Shown here: positions 25,462-36,290 of the stretch, in pieces | How the letters are laid out: each line of letters starts with the position of its first letter | Position numbering within the stretch: position 1 is the first letter of the stretch | NCBI RefSeq assembly: GCF_963924675.1 | Contig: NC_089221.1 | Coordinates: forward strand, 86,114,296 to 86,178,295 | Length of the DNA: 64,000 bases | Direction of reading: 5' to 3' | DNA from: Phocoena phocoena | Lineage: Eukaryota; Chordata; Mammalia; Artiodactyla; Phocoenidae | The notes under the pieces: model-generated | Database searches by the model: none | Told to the model about the DNA's origin: nothing | Seen by the model: only the letters and a program-made list of their open reading frames with translations | Translations under genes and position numbers: made by a program

Positions 25462-25680
25462 ATTTATTTATTTATTTATTTATTTTTTGCGTTACGTTGG
25501 CCTCTCACTGTTGTGGCCTCTTCCGTTGCGGAGCACAGGCTCTGGACGCGCAGGCTCAGCGGCCATGGCTCACGGGCCCAGCTGCTCCGTGGCATGTGGG
25601 ATCTTCCCAGACCAGGGCACGAACCCGTGTCCCCGACATCGGCAGGCGGACTTTCAACCACTGCGCCACCAGGGGAGCCC
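25462..25680 (-). mobile_element. tRNA-Glu-derived SINE (CHR-1/CHRS type), copy 2
   Basis: Minus-strand complete copy: a (TTTA)n/poly(T) tail at 25462-25488, body, and the tRNA-like head ending 'caccaggggagccc' at 25680. The tail has become an (ATTT)6 microsatellite. An approximate duplication ('actatcatttattta' on the left, 'agtatcacttatttt' on the right) flanks it. Three plus-strand open frames and one minus-strand frame overlap it, which is an artefact of the GC-rich SINE body. Confidence 0.92.
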
Positions 25681-25695
25681 AGTATCACTTATTTT

Positions 25696-27524
25696 TGAAA
25701 AATGAATAAAAATCAAGGAAATTCAATGACAATTAGTCTGATGAGTCTGAAGTGCATTAAGTCATGTAAAACACTTTGGTACAAGTCAAGAGCATCGTAT
25801 GCCTCCCTCATCTCAGAATCATTGTTACTAAAGTCCATAACCAGTCCCCACATGGAAGTTAATGACTCAGTATTTACTGTCTTGTAGAAGGCTAGATATT
25901 CCCCCCAAATTATACTAATATCTCTTAAGACCTTAAAATTTTTTAATTTAAAAACAAGTTATTAGAAAAAATTTTAAATTAGTAATATATTGGCATGCAT
26001 ATAAGGCTTAAATCTATCAGTGGGAGACAAGTTAAGGGCAAGACAAACCTGAATATAGTTTATCTCAGGCCTTCTTTGTTACCTGTCAGTGGTCATCTTC
26101 CCCTTCCTTTTCCTACCCCACAGATTAGATCTTGTGAACCCAGTACCCTATAGACTTGCCATCATTTTTTTTTTTCAGTCATAGATACTAGCAGGTTAAA
26201 TTAACCTTACATAAAATTCAAATAACTGAATAAAATGTCTATAAATTCATTTCATAATATACATGAACTGAAGACATTTGGAATGGAAGATACAGTATTT
26301 TCTAATCTAAGTATATATAAATAAAAGCTGTCATAAGATCTAAGCACCTAAGACTGTATCTGGCAAAGTTACAAAATTTGTAATAAAAAGAAGCAAAGAG
26401 TGGGAGAGTATTTTTAAGTCTTCAGCATATGGAGTTAGTTCAAAACTGGAAATGGCATAGAATGATTATGAATTACCATTGGATATGATTCAAAATGTAA
26501 GCTAATAATAGGCATGTATTAGTTCACCTGCCTAGAAAATTAACTGAGCTATGAAATAGAATGAAGACATTAATGGGACATTTTAATTAGTGATATTATT
26601 GTGTACACTTAGGACAAATTGTTTGGAGAGGGAACTTAATTATCCACTGGAGGATCAAGCAGTAGATGATAAAGCTATATGTTATTATTGCCAGAAACAT
26701 ATTTGCATATTTGCCAAATTTAGCACTTTCTCCAATGTTTCAAAGCCTATCCTACATTTTAGATTTTGATTCATGCTTTTTTTTTTTCAATGATTTTAAC
26801 TATTCAAAGTTTCAAATAAAAATCCTTGGAAATTAAATATATAAAACTTGAAAATTATAATGTTTTTTTCAAACCAAAAATATTTAGTTGATCTCATTTT
26901 ACATCTTTAGTCTAAGAAAAAATTCTCACATGGTGTAGGCCAAATTCTGAACTGTCTTCTCCACCACCCATGCTTATCTTTTTAAAAACTGTCATCATAC
27001 CTCTTTAGCAAATAGTAGGATAAAACTCCTTTTAATGTACTATAATTTTAACAAAAATGCTGGTTTTGTAAAATTAAAATGCTGGTAAGGAAGACATTAA
27101 CGATGCTTATGAGCCTTTTTATGTCAATTATTACCAGGGTTTTGCACATTCTAATTCATTAATAAATGGGAAAAGAGGGAAGTCATGTTCTATTACCTAC
27201 CATTACTCTAATAAAATGAGATTTTCTTTCAATGAGAGTATTAAGGGATATTGCCAACTTCCATTTTTCCAGAAAATCCATTTTTACAAAGTGACCTTGG
27301 TTTTGACCCATTCTGAAGAAATTTTGCTGTAGTTTTCATATTCATCTTCCTTATGCTTTCCTTATTTAACTCCAGTAGCAGCCATGAATTTAGGTAGAGC
27401 TCCTTTCTTCACCTGTCAAATACACTGAAACTATGATCTATTATTGTTTGAATACATCATCTTTTCAAAGTACTTAACTGCTAACACAATTATCCGTGGA
27501 TTTTATAATGTTGTATTTTACCTG
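25696..27524. other. unassigned intergenic stretch
   Basis: No gene, RNA or named repeat supported over about 1.8 kb of AT-rich sequence. Confidence 0.5.
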
Positions 27525-27590
27525 CATAGATTCAACAAATATTTGTCTGGTACCCGCCACTGTCCTAGTCACTGGCATCTTAAAAATTTC
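27525..27590 (-). mobile_element. L2 3' end fragment
   Basis: 'attcaacaaatatttgtctg' followed by 'cactgtcctagtcactggca' is the complement of the LINE-2 3' terminus. Only the terminal 60 or so bases remain. Confidence 0.55.
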
Positions 27591-28724
27591 TATTCCCTTT
27601 GAACACACTGTCTTAATCTATATCTCTAAGGTTTTATTTTCCTCTCTCTCAATTTACCATTAATTTGCACTCTTTGTGAAATTACACCTTCAGCATCTGT
27701 ACCCTACCCAATTTTTTCATATTACTTCCCATTAGGTTTTCTCATCTGGATTTTTCTGCTCTATTATTATCTTTGGATATCTACTCTAATAGTTCTCATT
27801 GAAGCAAATCTGCACCAAAAAAAACCCTCTTCTTTTACTTATACAGTTCTTAGGACCCCAAAACCAAACCATGGTGATTTTTAAATTTCCACACTTTACA
27901 GACAACTTAACTTGAACCAGTTCACTTGGCCATAAGTATCTATTATTTTAACATCAATTTCCATTGAATTTCCTTGTGGGAAGTAATTATTCCCAATCTC
28001 AGTCTTTATAATTGTAGATGGGTGACCACACCTCTGGATGTTCCTGGCCACAATAAATGATTTAAAGTTGATTATAAAGTTGATTATTTGCTCTGAATAA
28101 GACCAAATCAGAGAAACTCAAATCCCAACATCTGGATTGAAACTATAGTGAATGAAGCACTCTCTTTCGTCTAGGTTTGCCTAATCAGTAGAATCAAGCC
28201 ATTTTGTCTCACCCAGGAGTAACCTCCTTAAAATGAAGCCAACATGGAGAAAATCAGCACTGAGTTACAAATATACCTCTCATGTAATCTAGAGTACATG
28301 AGATAATTTATGCTTGGAAATAGTTCTACTACTGAAATGTTCTGTTATGAAAGCCAGAGATTGCTTTACTTATTTATTTGATTTTGATTTGGGTTTATAT
28401 CAGTTATAAACAAGAGTCCTAAGTTACATTATTGACTTTGTAATCCTCCATGCATGTTTTTAATAAACTTTCTTTGTTTTTCTCATAAACCTGTAACAAT
28501 CCAGATAAAAAGCAAGAATTCACAGACCCTGACCATTGTTTAGAATTTCTACTAATCATTTATTTTCTACCCCAAGACTCATTCCTTCCAATAGTTGTCC
28601 CATATTCCTCTCCTTGCAGGGTCTCTAATCCCTTCCTGACCTATTCCTTAGCTAACTATTTCATAAGTCAGTGACAACTGTAACTACCATCTACCACTCC
28701 CTTCACATCTGATTTTGCCTTTGC
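27591..28724. other. unassigned intergenic stretch
   Basis: No gene or nameable repeat. The segment near 28040-28180 is somewhat LTR-like (an AATAAA-type 'cacaataaatgatttaaag' at 28050) but too weak to call. Confidence 0.4.
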
Positions 28725-28945
28725 CTTCTTGTTTTGAATGTTAACAAAAGACTTGGCTCTTGAGCAGCCACCTTGCAGACATGGGAGAAAAGTCAAGGGA
28801 ATCAAAGAGATATTGTCTTTGACATCTTTAAACCACTAAACCAATACTAGAAGCCCTCAAACTTGTTATATAAAAATATACTCACTTATTTAGGTCATTT
28901 AGAGTCAAGAATCTGTTACTGTAGCAAAAGCTGCTTACCAATGCA
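28725..28945 (+). mobile_element. LTR-like fragment (probable MaLR, MLT1-like)
   Basis: 'ccttgcagacatgggagaaa', 'attgtctttgacatctttaa' and a right end 'aagaatctgttactgtagca' follow the order of MaLR-type LTR 3' halves, which read '...gagttgggttttctgttacttgcagc'. It is diverged, without an internal region. Confidence is limited because the subfamily cannot be checked here. Confidence 0.45.
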
Positions 28946-29399
28946 GATGTTTTCCAAATAATGACTGAGAAACATATTTATTTGCTACAACTAATTTAGG
29001 AACAATAGGGTGTTTTTCAGACAGTCCATCAGTCAGCGACCATTAATTGAGCAAATAAACCCACAAACTTTGGCTAAGCTAATCCAGGTGCATTAAAAAA
29101 AAAAAAAAGAAGAAATGGAAGAATGGTTTTCAAAATATATTCTATCTTATTGCTATGCATTTATAGTCTGGAGTTACACATTTGGCTGAAAACTAAGGAA
29201 GGAAATAAAAATAAAATTGTGTGAGAAAAAGGAGGAAAAGGAAAAAGAAGGAATATTGCAATATACAAAAAATATGTGAGGAGGATAAGGTGTGAAATTT
29301 TAGCTATTGAAAGCAAAGCGTCAAATGATAGATGGTAGACAAACTCTGGACACCTATTCAAGATCTATAAGTGTAACTTCACAAAACATTTGCCAGAGT
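28946..29399. other. unassigned stretch with an A-rich run
   Basis: A poly(A)-rich run at 29094-29109 has no clear element attached. Nothing else supported. Confidence 0.4.
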
Positions 29400-29560
29400 A
29401 GTATAGTAATATGAGACAATAATGGACTTTCAATTCTGGAAAACCTTGATTTAAATGCTAGTTTCACCTCCAACCCTATCTCTGCAACCTACAGTTAATT
29501 TACTTAAGTTTTCTCTTTCTAATTCTTATCATTTGTAAACTTGTGAAAACAATACTACAT
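29400..29560 (+). mobile_element. MIR-like SINE fragment
   Basis: 'ttgatttaaatgctagtttc' followed by 'agttaatttacttaagtttt' and 'tcttatcatttgtaaact' follows the MIR core order (ttcaaatcctggctct... agttacttaacctct... ctcatctgtaaaatgg). Strongly diverged. Confidence 0.4.
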
Positions 29561-30897
29561 CTGAACTAAAATTAGAAAGTAAGTCAAATGATTCATATTC
29601 ATTACATAAATGTTTAGTTTTGTTTCACAGCATTCTTCCAAGTTGATTTATCGTATTCTCATTGACTTTCATCTTTATTTTAATTAAAAAAGAACAATAA
29701 AAATGTGGAAGTAGGATTCAATGAAATAAAAAAAACAAGCATACCATAAAGAAAATCAACAAAGGCACTTTAGTTATTCTTAAAAGCTAATTTATAAACC
29801 AAAAAACAAAATTAATCAAGCAAAAAAGAGAAAACATGCATGAAAACTACTAATTTTATGGGCATTAATAAAAAGGAAAATAAAAATTATGATAAACTTT
29901 ACACCAAATATTTTGTATTTCAGATGAATTTAACAATATTTTAGGAAAACACAATTTACCAAAATTGACAAACAGAATATTACTATATTTAATAAATATA
30001 TCAGAATGTGTACCAAAATTTACTCAATGAAATTTACCAGGTCAAGTTGGTGTCACCTACATAATTTCCAGACAGTTAAGGAAGAAATAATACTGATTAT
30101 ACACAAACTACTCAGCAAAGTTTTCTATGTGTACAATATAACTTAGTTACTGGACAATGATATTACAAAATAAGAAAATTAGAGGCTAACCTTTCACATA
30201 AATATAGATGTAAAATTTCAAAACAAAATATTAACATATCAAATCTATCTTTACCCACCTATCATCTATCTACTTAACTAAAATAAATATATCTCAACAT
30301 AATTTGCTTCCAAGAAACACAATACAGAAACATCAAGCGATGTAATTCACCATATTAATAAGGTAGAAAAACATACATATGGTATCTATTGAAAAGTGTA
30401 TATGTAGTTGCAAAAATATCATTTAATATAATTCACAAACATTCAAAGATGCTAAGAAAATTTGGAAGATTTATCTTAATCTCATAAAGAATGTTCACTT
30501 AAAAAACAAACAAAAACAAGAGCAAAAACAGATTCAGTAAAGAATAAAGTACTGAAATCTTTCTGAAATCCAGAATAAAAAAGGTATACTCAATAAAACA
30601 CACCAAGATTGTGTTGGATATATTGTCAGTAAAACAAGGCAAGAAAAAAATAATAATTTGCTGTTTATAAATGACAATTTTGTAAATAAAAAAGCTTGGT
30701 GTATACAAGTATTTATATGTATGCTTATCTATATACTTATCTTGTTAGCTATCTAGATATGTTTATACTTCTATATAACTACAAAAGTTTTGGATATAAA
30801 ATGATACCATTTAATAGCATACAAAAATAAAATATCAAGCTAAGAAAACATGATGTACAGAACAATGTTTTGTAGTTATTCTAAGTTAAGAAGTATT

Positions 30898-30912
30898 AAA
30901 AAGAGAACTAGA
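30898..30912 (+). repeat. target-site duplication, left copy, of the ferritin retrocopy
   Basis: 'aaaaagagaactaga', identical to 31825-31839. It follows TT, giving the TT/AAAA context preferred by the LINE-1 endonuclease. Confidence 0.9.
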
Positions 30913-31824
30913 CAGTCCTCGTGGAGAGTAGCCATGGTTTCCTGCTTCAACAGTGCTTGGATGGAACCCAGCGCTCGTCCCCCGCTCTGGCCAGACGCTC
31001 AGAGCCAGCCCTCGCCACCACCTCACAGGGCCCTCTGACTGCCCCAAGGTCCCCGCTGTCGTTATAGCGCCATGCAGCCACTGCCACCACTTCACCACAG
31101 CCGCCCGCCATGACGACCGTGTCCCCCTCGCAGGTGTGCCAGAATTACCACCAGGACTCGGAGAACACCATCAACCGCCAGATCAACCTGGAGCTCTACA
31201 TCTCCTATGTCTACCTGTCCATGTCGTACTATTTTGACCTCAATGATGTGGCTTTGAAGAACTTTGCCAAATACTTTCTTCACCAATCTTGTGAGGAGAG
31301 GGAACATGCTGAGAAATTGATGAAGCTGCAGAACCAACAGGGTGGCTGAATCTTCCTTCAGGATATCAAGAAACCAGACTGTGATGACTGGAAGAATGAG
31401 CTGAATACAATGGAATGTGTGCTACACTTGAAAAAAGTGTGAGTCAGTCACTACTGGTACTGCACAAACTGGCCACTGAGAAAATGACCCCCATTTGTGT
31501 GATTTCATTGAGACTCATTATCTGAATGATCAGATGAAATCCATTAAAGAATTGGGTGACCATGTAACCAACTTGCGCATGATGGGGCCCCCGAATCTGG
31601 CATGGCACAGTATCTCTTTGATAAGCACACCCTGGGAAATAGTGATAATGAGAGCTAAGCCTCAGGCTGGCTTCCTGTAGCCACAGGGGTGACTTCCCTG
31701 GTCACCAAGGCAGTGCATGCATGTTTGGGTTACCTTTACCTTTTCTGTAAGTTGTACCAAAACATCTATAAGTCCTTTCCTTAGTACCATTCCTTCAAAT
31801 AAAGTAATTTGGTACCCCCCCAAA
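30913..31824 (+). pseudogene. FTH1: processed pseudogene of ferritin heavy chain
   Basis: An intronless copy of the ferritin heavy chain mRNA. Ferritin H is the ferroxidase subunit of the cytosolic iron-storage shell. The 5' UTR (30913-31109) holds the iron-responsive element. The ATG is at 31110 and the peptide opens [19 protein letters not shown]. The first 79 codons include the conserved [11 protein letters not shown] with ferroxidase-site Glu and His, then an Arg codon has become TGA (31347-31349), probably by CpG decay. Downstream homology continues ([21 protein letters not shown]) with three single-base deletions that together restore frame, so the ancestral stop at 31656-31658 is still in phase. 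Stop codons lie near 31440. The 3' UTR, AATAAA (31798-31803) and a short A-tail follow. Exact 15-bp duplications flank it. Non-coding and not expected to make ferritin. Confidence 0.96.
30936..30968 (+). promoter_or_regulatory. iron-responsive element (in the ferritin pseudogene 5' UTR)
   Basis: The hairpin has the canonical six-base loop CAGTGC at 30951-30956, upper stem 'cttcaa/ttgg', the bulged C of ferritin IREs in 'cctgcttcaacagtgcttgg', and lower stem 'ggtttc...ggaacc'. In parental mRNA this binds IRP1/IRP2 and blocks translation when iron is low. Here it is a copied fossil and acts only if the locus is transcribed. Confidence 0.9.
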
Positions 31825-31839
31825 AAAAAGAGAACTAGA
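31825..31839 (+). repeat. target-site duplication, right copy, of the ferritin retrocopy
   Basis: Exact repeat of 30898-30912, merging with the A-tail of the retrocopy. Confidence 0.9.
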
Positions 31840-32019
31840 TAAATGGAGGGATAGGGAATGTTAATGGATTGAAAGACTCAATATTATAAAGATATTAATT
31901 CTGTATAGAGTTGTCTCCTTATAATCAAAATAACATGTTGTTTATAAGAAAGATTCTGACAAGCTGGTTTTAAAGATATGGCAATTCTAAAAATGCTGGG
32001 TTTTAGAATACGTTCAAAC

Positions 32020-32039
32020 TTAAGTTGTTAGCAACTTAA
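32020..32039 (+). repeat. short hairpin in the LINE-1 inter-ORF spacer
   Basis: Perfect 8-bp arms 'ttaagttg' and 'caacttaa' around a four-base loop. The same structure is at 48923-48942 in another LINE-1 copy, at the equivalent position upstream of ORF2. Confidence 0.7.
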
Positions 32040-33547
32040 AATAGATTGCTTTAAAGTAAGTTATTTTATGAAAGCCACTTGTTAACCACAAAGCAAAAAT
32101 CTAGAGAGGACACACAAAAGATGGAGTCTATGAATACCAATTAAGAAAATAATCAAATCACAAAGAAAGAGAAAAAAGAAACAGAGGAATTATAAAACAA
32201 CACAAAACAACAAAATGACAATAGTAACATACCTATCAATAAACTTCAATGTAAATGGACTAAATTCTCCAATCAAAAGACTAGACTCATCTGTTTGTTG
32301 CCTACAAGAAATTCACTTCAGATATAAGGACAAACATAGACTGACAGTGAAGGGATAGAAAAGGGTATTCCATACAAACAGAAACCAAAAGAAAGTTGGG
32401 GTAGATATACCAGACAAAATAAAGTTTAAACAAAGACTCTCATAAGAGACAAAGGTCATCACATAATGATAAAGGGGTCAATCAAACTAGAGAATATAAC
32501 ATTGTTTAAGTATTGATGCACTCAGTATAGAAATACCTAGACATACAAAGTATGAACATATGTAAAGGATGAAGTAGACAGCAATACAATAATAGTAGGG
32601 GGCTTTTATTCCCCATTAACATCAGTGGATAGAGGACCTATACAGAAAATCAGTAAGGAAACATTGACTTTAAACAACGTGGTAGTACAGGTGGATTTAA
32701 CAGAAATATATATATAACATTCTACCAAAATGCAACAGAATACATATTCTACTCAAGCACATATGAAGTATTCCCAGGACTGGTCATATGTTGGTCAGAA
32801 AAAAAGTCTTAATACACTTAAGAAGATGAAATCATATCAATCATTTTTTTTTGACCACCCACTGTATAAAATAAAGAAAACCGGAAAATTCACAAATATA
32901 TGGAGACTGAACTGCATGCTATCATACACACAATGGCTCAAAGAAACTAAAAGAGAAATACAAAATTACCTTGAGACAAATGAAAATGGAAATACAACCT
33001 ACCTAACCTTATGGGATGTAGCAAGAGCAGTTTGAAGAGGAAAGTTCATAGGGATAAATGTCTGCACCAAGAAACAAAGATCTAAAATAAACAACCTAAC
33101 TTTACATATCAAGGAAATAGAGAAAGAACAACAACTGAACTCTAAAATTGGTAGAAGTAAGTAAAATATGAAGATCAGAATGGAATCAATGAAATACAGA
33201 CTAAAACGTTAATAGAAAAGATCAATGAAACTAAGATCTGGTTCTTTAAAAAATAAACAAAATTAACAAACCTTTAGCTAGATACACAAAGAAAAGAGAG
33301 GACTCAAATAAACAAATCAGAAATGAAAGAGGAGATGTTACAACTGATACCACAGAAATACAAAGGAATATAAGAGACTACTATGAAAATTTATCCACCA
33401 ACAAATTAGATAACCTAGAAGAAATGTATAAATTCCTAGAAACATTCAACTTACCAAAACTGAAACATGAAGAGAATATTTGAACAGACCAATCACTAGT
33501 AAGGAGGTAATCAGTAATCAAAAAACCTCCCAACAAGAACAACAACA

Positions 33548-33751
33548 GGGCTTCCCTGGTGGCGCAGTGGTTGAGAGTCCGCCTGCCAATGCAGGGGACA
33601 CGGGTTCGTGTCCCAGTCCAGGAAGATCCCACATGCCATGGAGCGGCTGGGCTCATGAGCCATGGCCGCTGAGCCTGCGTGTCCGGAGCCTGTACTCCGC
33701 AACGGGAGAGGTCACAGCAGTGAGAGGGCCCACGTACCGCAAAAAAAAAAA
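33548..33751 (+). mobile_element. tRNA-Glu-derived SINE (CHR-1/CHRS type), copy 3, exact duplication
   Basis: Full-length copy from 'gggcttccctggtggcgcag' to 'cacgtaccgc' plus A-tail, with box B-like 'cgggttcgtgtcc'. An exact 13-bp target-site duplication, 'aagaacaacaaca', lies at 33535-33547 and 33752-33764. Inserted into LINE-1 ORF2, in the same orientation. The intact duplication suggests a relatively young insertion. Confidence 0.95.
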
Positions 33752-34186
33752 AAGAACAACAACAAAAAGTCCATGACTAGATGACTTTACTGGTGAATCC
33801 TACCAAATATTCAAAGAAGAATTAATACCAATCCTTCTCAAACTCTTCCAAAAATAAATTAGGAAACACTTCCAAGCTCACTTTATGAGGTCATGATTAC
33901 CCTGATACCAAAACCAGACAAGGACAACACAAGATAAGAAAATCACAGGCCAAAATCCTTGTTGAACATAGATGCAAAAATCCTCAATACCATACTGGCA
34001 AACTGAATTCAAAAATACATTAAAAGGATTATACACCATGATCAAGAAGAATTTATTCCATGGATGCAAGGATGGTTCAATGTCCACAAATCAATGTGAT
34101 ATACAATGTTAACAAAATTAAGGATAAAAAAAATCATATTATCTCAAAAGACTCAGAAAAAGCATGTGACAACATTCAACATCTGA

Positions 34187-34480
34187 AGTGAGTTTATTGA
34201 TGGCAGCATACAGATGGGTCTATGTATTTTGATTGAATTTAGTCCATTTACATTAAAGTTTATCGACAGGTACATAATTATTGCTATTTTTTAATTGTTT
34301 CTGGTTGCTTCATAATTTCTCTGTTCCTTTCTTCTTGCTCTCTTCCTTTGTAATATGATAGTTTACTGAAGTGTTATGCTTATACTCCTATATCTTTCAT
34401 GCTTCTTCTATAGGTTATTGCTTTGTGATTACATGAGGCATACATAAAATAACAGTAACATGTGAAAGAATGAAACTGGA
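34187..34480 (-). mobile_element. inverted LINE-1 segment (ORF1-ORF2 junction region)
   Basis: Reads as the complement of the LINE-1 inter-ORF/ORF2-start region: 'tttagtccatttacattaaa', 'cttcttgctctcttcctttg', 'tgctttgtgattacatgagg'. It lies directly before a forward LINE-1 3' part (34487-35830). This is compatible with a 5'-inverted insertion that lost the intervening 3 kb or so, or with two independent fragments. Confidence 0.75.
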
Positions 34481-34915
34481 CTACTATCTTACACTGTACA
34501 CAAAAATAACTCAAATGAATTAAATAATTGAGTCTAAGACCTGAAATGATAAAACTCCTAGAAGAAAATACATTTCTAATAAGGGGTTAATATCCAAAAT
34601 ATATTAAGCCATACAAGTCAATAGCACAAAAATAATCTGAGTAACAATGGGAAGACAAACTTAAAGGACATTTTCCCAAAGAAGTCATACAGATAGCCAA
34701 CAGGTGTATGAAAAAGTGCTCAACATCACTATTCATCAGGAAAATACAAACCAAAATTGTGATGAGATATCACTTCATGTCTATTATCAAAAATATGAGG
34801 TAAGCATTGGTGAAGATATGGAGAAAAGGGAACCCTTTGCACTCTTAGTGGGAATGTACATTGGTGCAGCCACTATGAAAAGCAGTATGGAAGTTCCTCA
34901 AAAAAACTAGAAGTA

Positions 34916-35123
34916 GGGCTTCCCTGGTGGCTCAGTGGTTGAGAGTCCACCTGCCGATGCAGGGGACACGGGTTCGTGCCCTGGTCTGGGAAGATCCCAC
35001 ATGCTGCAGAGTGGCTAGGCCCGTGAGCCATGGCCATTGAGCCTGCGCTTCTGGAGCCTGTGCTCCACAACGGGAGAGGCCACAACAGTGAGAGGCCTGC
35101 GTACCGCAAAGAAAAAAAAAAAA
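34916..35123 (+). mobile_element. tRNA-Glu-derived SINE (CHR-1/CHRS type), copy 4
   Basis: Full-length copy with head 'gggcttccctggtggctcag', body to 'gcctgcgtaccgc', and an A-tail with one G. An imperfect duplication flanks it (left 'aaaactagaagta', right 'aaaacctaaaagta'). Inserted within a LINE-1, same orientation. Confidence 0.93.
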
Positions 35124-35518
35124 AAACCTAAAAGTAGAACTACCATATGATCCAGCAACTTCACTTCTGGGTTTTATCCAAAGAAAATAAAAATACTAAC
35201 TTGAAAAGATATATGCACCCACATGTTCATTGCAGCATTATTTACAATTGCCAAAACATGGAAGAAACCTAAGTGTCCACTGATGGATGAATATATTTAA
35301 AAATTTGGTATCTTTATATATCCCACACACAGGAATATTATTCAGTGATTTAAATAAATCTTGTGATTTGTGACAAAATGAAAGGAACTTGGGGGCATTA
35401 TGGTAAGTGAGTTAAGTCATAGAAAAAGACAAATTCTAAGTGATTCCACTTACTTGTGGAATGTACAGAACAAACAAAAAATGTTCTCACAGATACAGAG
35501 AACAGATTGATGGTTGCC

Positions 35519-35556
35519 GGGGTTGGGGGGTGAGGGTGTGGGAGAATGGGGGTGGG
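35519..35556 (+). other. G-rich, potential G-quadruplex tract in LINE-1 3' UTR
   Basis: G runs of 4, 6, 3, 3, 5 and 3 separated by 1-5 bases satisfy the G-quadruplex pattern several times over. G-quadruplex-forming tracts are known in LINE-1 3' UTRs. Confidence 0.6.
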
Positions 35557-35849
35557 CAAAATGAATAAAAATGGTTAAAAGACAAAACTTCCAGTTGTAA
35601 AATAAATGTCATGGGAATATAATGTATACCATGTAGCTATAGTTAATACTGTATTAGATATTTGAAAGACCTTAGTTCTTATTACAAGAAAAAAATTTAT
35701 AACTATGCATGATGATGGATGTTAACTAGATTTTTGTGATTATGTGACAATATACACAAATATTGTATCATTTGGTTGTACACCTGAAACTAACAATGTT
35801 ACATGTCAATTATATGTCAACTTAAAAAGTATACGTGGCAATGCAATAA

Positions 35850-36290
35850 TATAGGAAAAATCTAGACATTATTGATTTTAAAAAGAGCTGGAAACTTTCA
35901 CTACCTACTGATCTATTATAAAGTTACATTAATTAAGATACTGTGAATGAAAATAAAACAGAATAATGGAATACAATAAAGAGTGCAGAAACAGTCCCAC
36001 AGATATATTTCACTGGACTTATTAAACAGTGACCCTATAGTGCTTTGCAGAACAGGTAGGCTTTACAATAAAGATTTCTGCAAAAATTTGGTATCCATAT
36101 GGGAAACTTTGCCTTTATTTCACACTACACAAAAATGAATTCCAGATGAAGTGATATGCATTTCAAAAGTAAAACAATACATCTTCTATATGAAAACATA
36201 GAAGAGTATCTTTACAATCTTGGAAGGCAACAGATTTCTTCAACAGGTCACAAAAATTATGAAATATAAAAAAGATTAGATGGCAAGGTC
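35850..36290 (+). mobile_element. old LINE-1 ORF2 fragment
   Basis: Decayed plus-strand ORF2 late region, with segments such as 'ttaattaagatactgtgaat', 'gtgcagaaacagtcccacag' and 'aattccagatgaagtgatat'. No tail or duplication, so a relic into which the neighbouring element may have inserted. Confidence 0.6.

Larger units (their letters stand above)
29690..32010 (+). mobile_element. old LINE-1 ORF2 segment, split by the ferritin retrocopy
   Basis: Plus-strand decayed ORF2. Bases 29700-30897 run from before the reverse transcriptase core through it ('tctcaacat'-type region near 30290, 'caccatattaataaggtaga' near 30348, 'catttaatagcatacaaaaa' near 30808). After the pseudogene, 31840-31995 continues in register ('agataaatggagggataggg', 'gattgaaagactcaatatta'), as expected for ORF2 following '...gaaagaactaga'. 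The same LINE-1 reading on both sides shows the retrocopy landed inside it. Confidence 0.75.
32015..34185 (+). mobile_element. LINE-1, ORF1-ORF2 spacer through ORF2 reverse transcriptase start
   Basis: Plus-strand copy starting in the inter-ORF spacer. The ORF2 endonuclease start lies near 32210 ('atgacaatagtaacatacct' encodes MTIVTYLS-like). It continues with 'gtttgttgcctacaagaaat' (CCLQE), the conserved LETNENGNTTY at about 32970-33000, and RT-upstream sequence to 34185 ('ctcagaaaaagcatgtgaca'). Frames are broken. Copy 3 of the SINE is inserted at 33548-33751. The right end stops where an inverted LINE-1 piece begins. Confidence 0.85.
34487..35830 (+). mobile_element. LINE-1, end of ORF2 plus 3' UTR
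   Basis: Plus-strand ORF2 C-terminal sequence ('aagacctgaaatgataaaac', 'taaggggttaatatccaaaa') through a G-rich 3' UTR (35519-35556) to the terminal 'cacctgaaactaacaatgtt' block and tail near 35830. SINE copy 4 is inserted at 34916-35123. No clear duplication was seen at the outer borders. Confidence 0.8.

Noticed and set aside
25421..25709. Several overlapping arginine/proline-rich open frames, repeated at nine places in the window
   Set aside because: All are translations of the GC-rich tRNA-derived SINE body in different frames.
31110..31349. 79-codon ferritin-like open frame taken as a gene
   Set aside because: It is the first part of a processed pseudogene; the TGA and deletions downstream and the flanking duplications exclude an intact gene.
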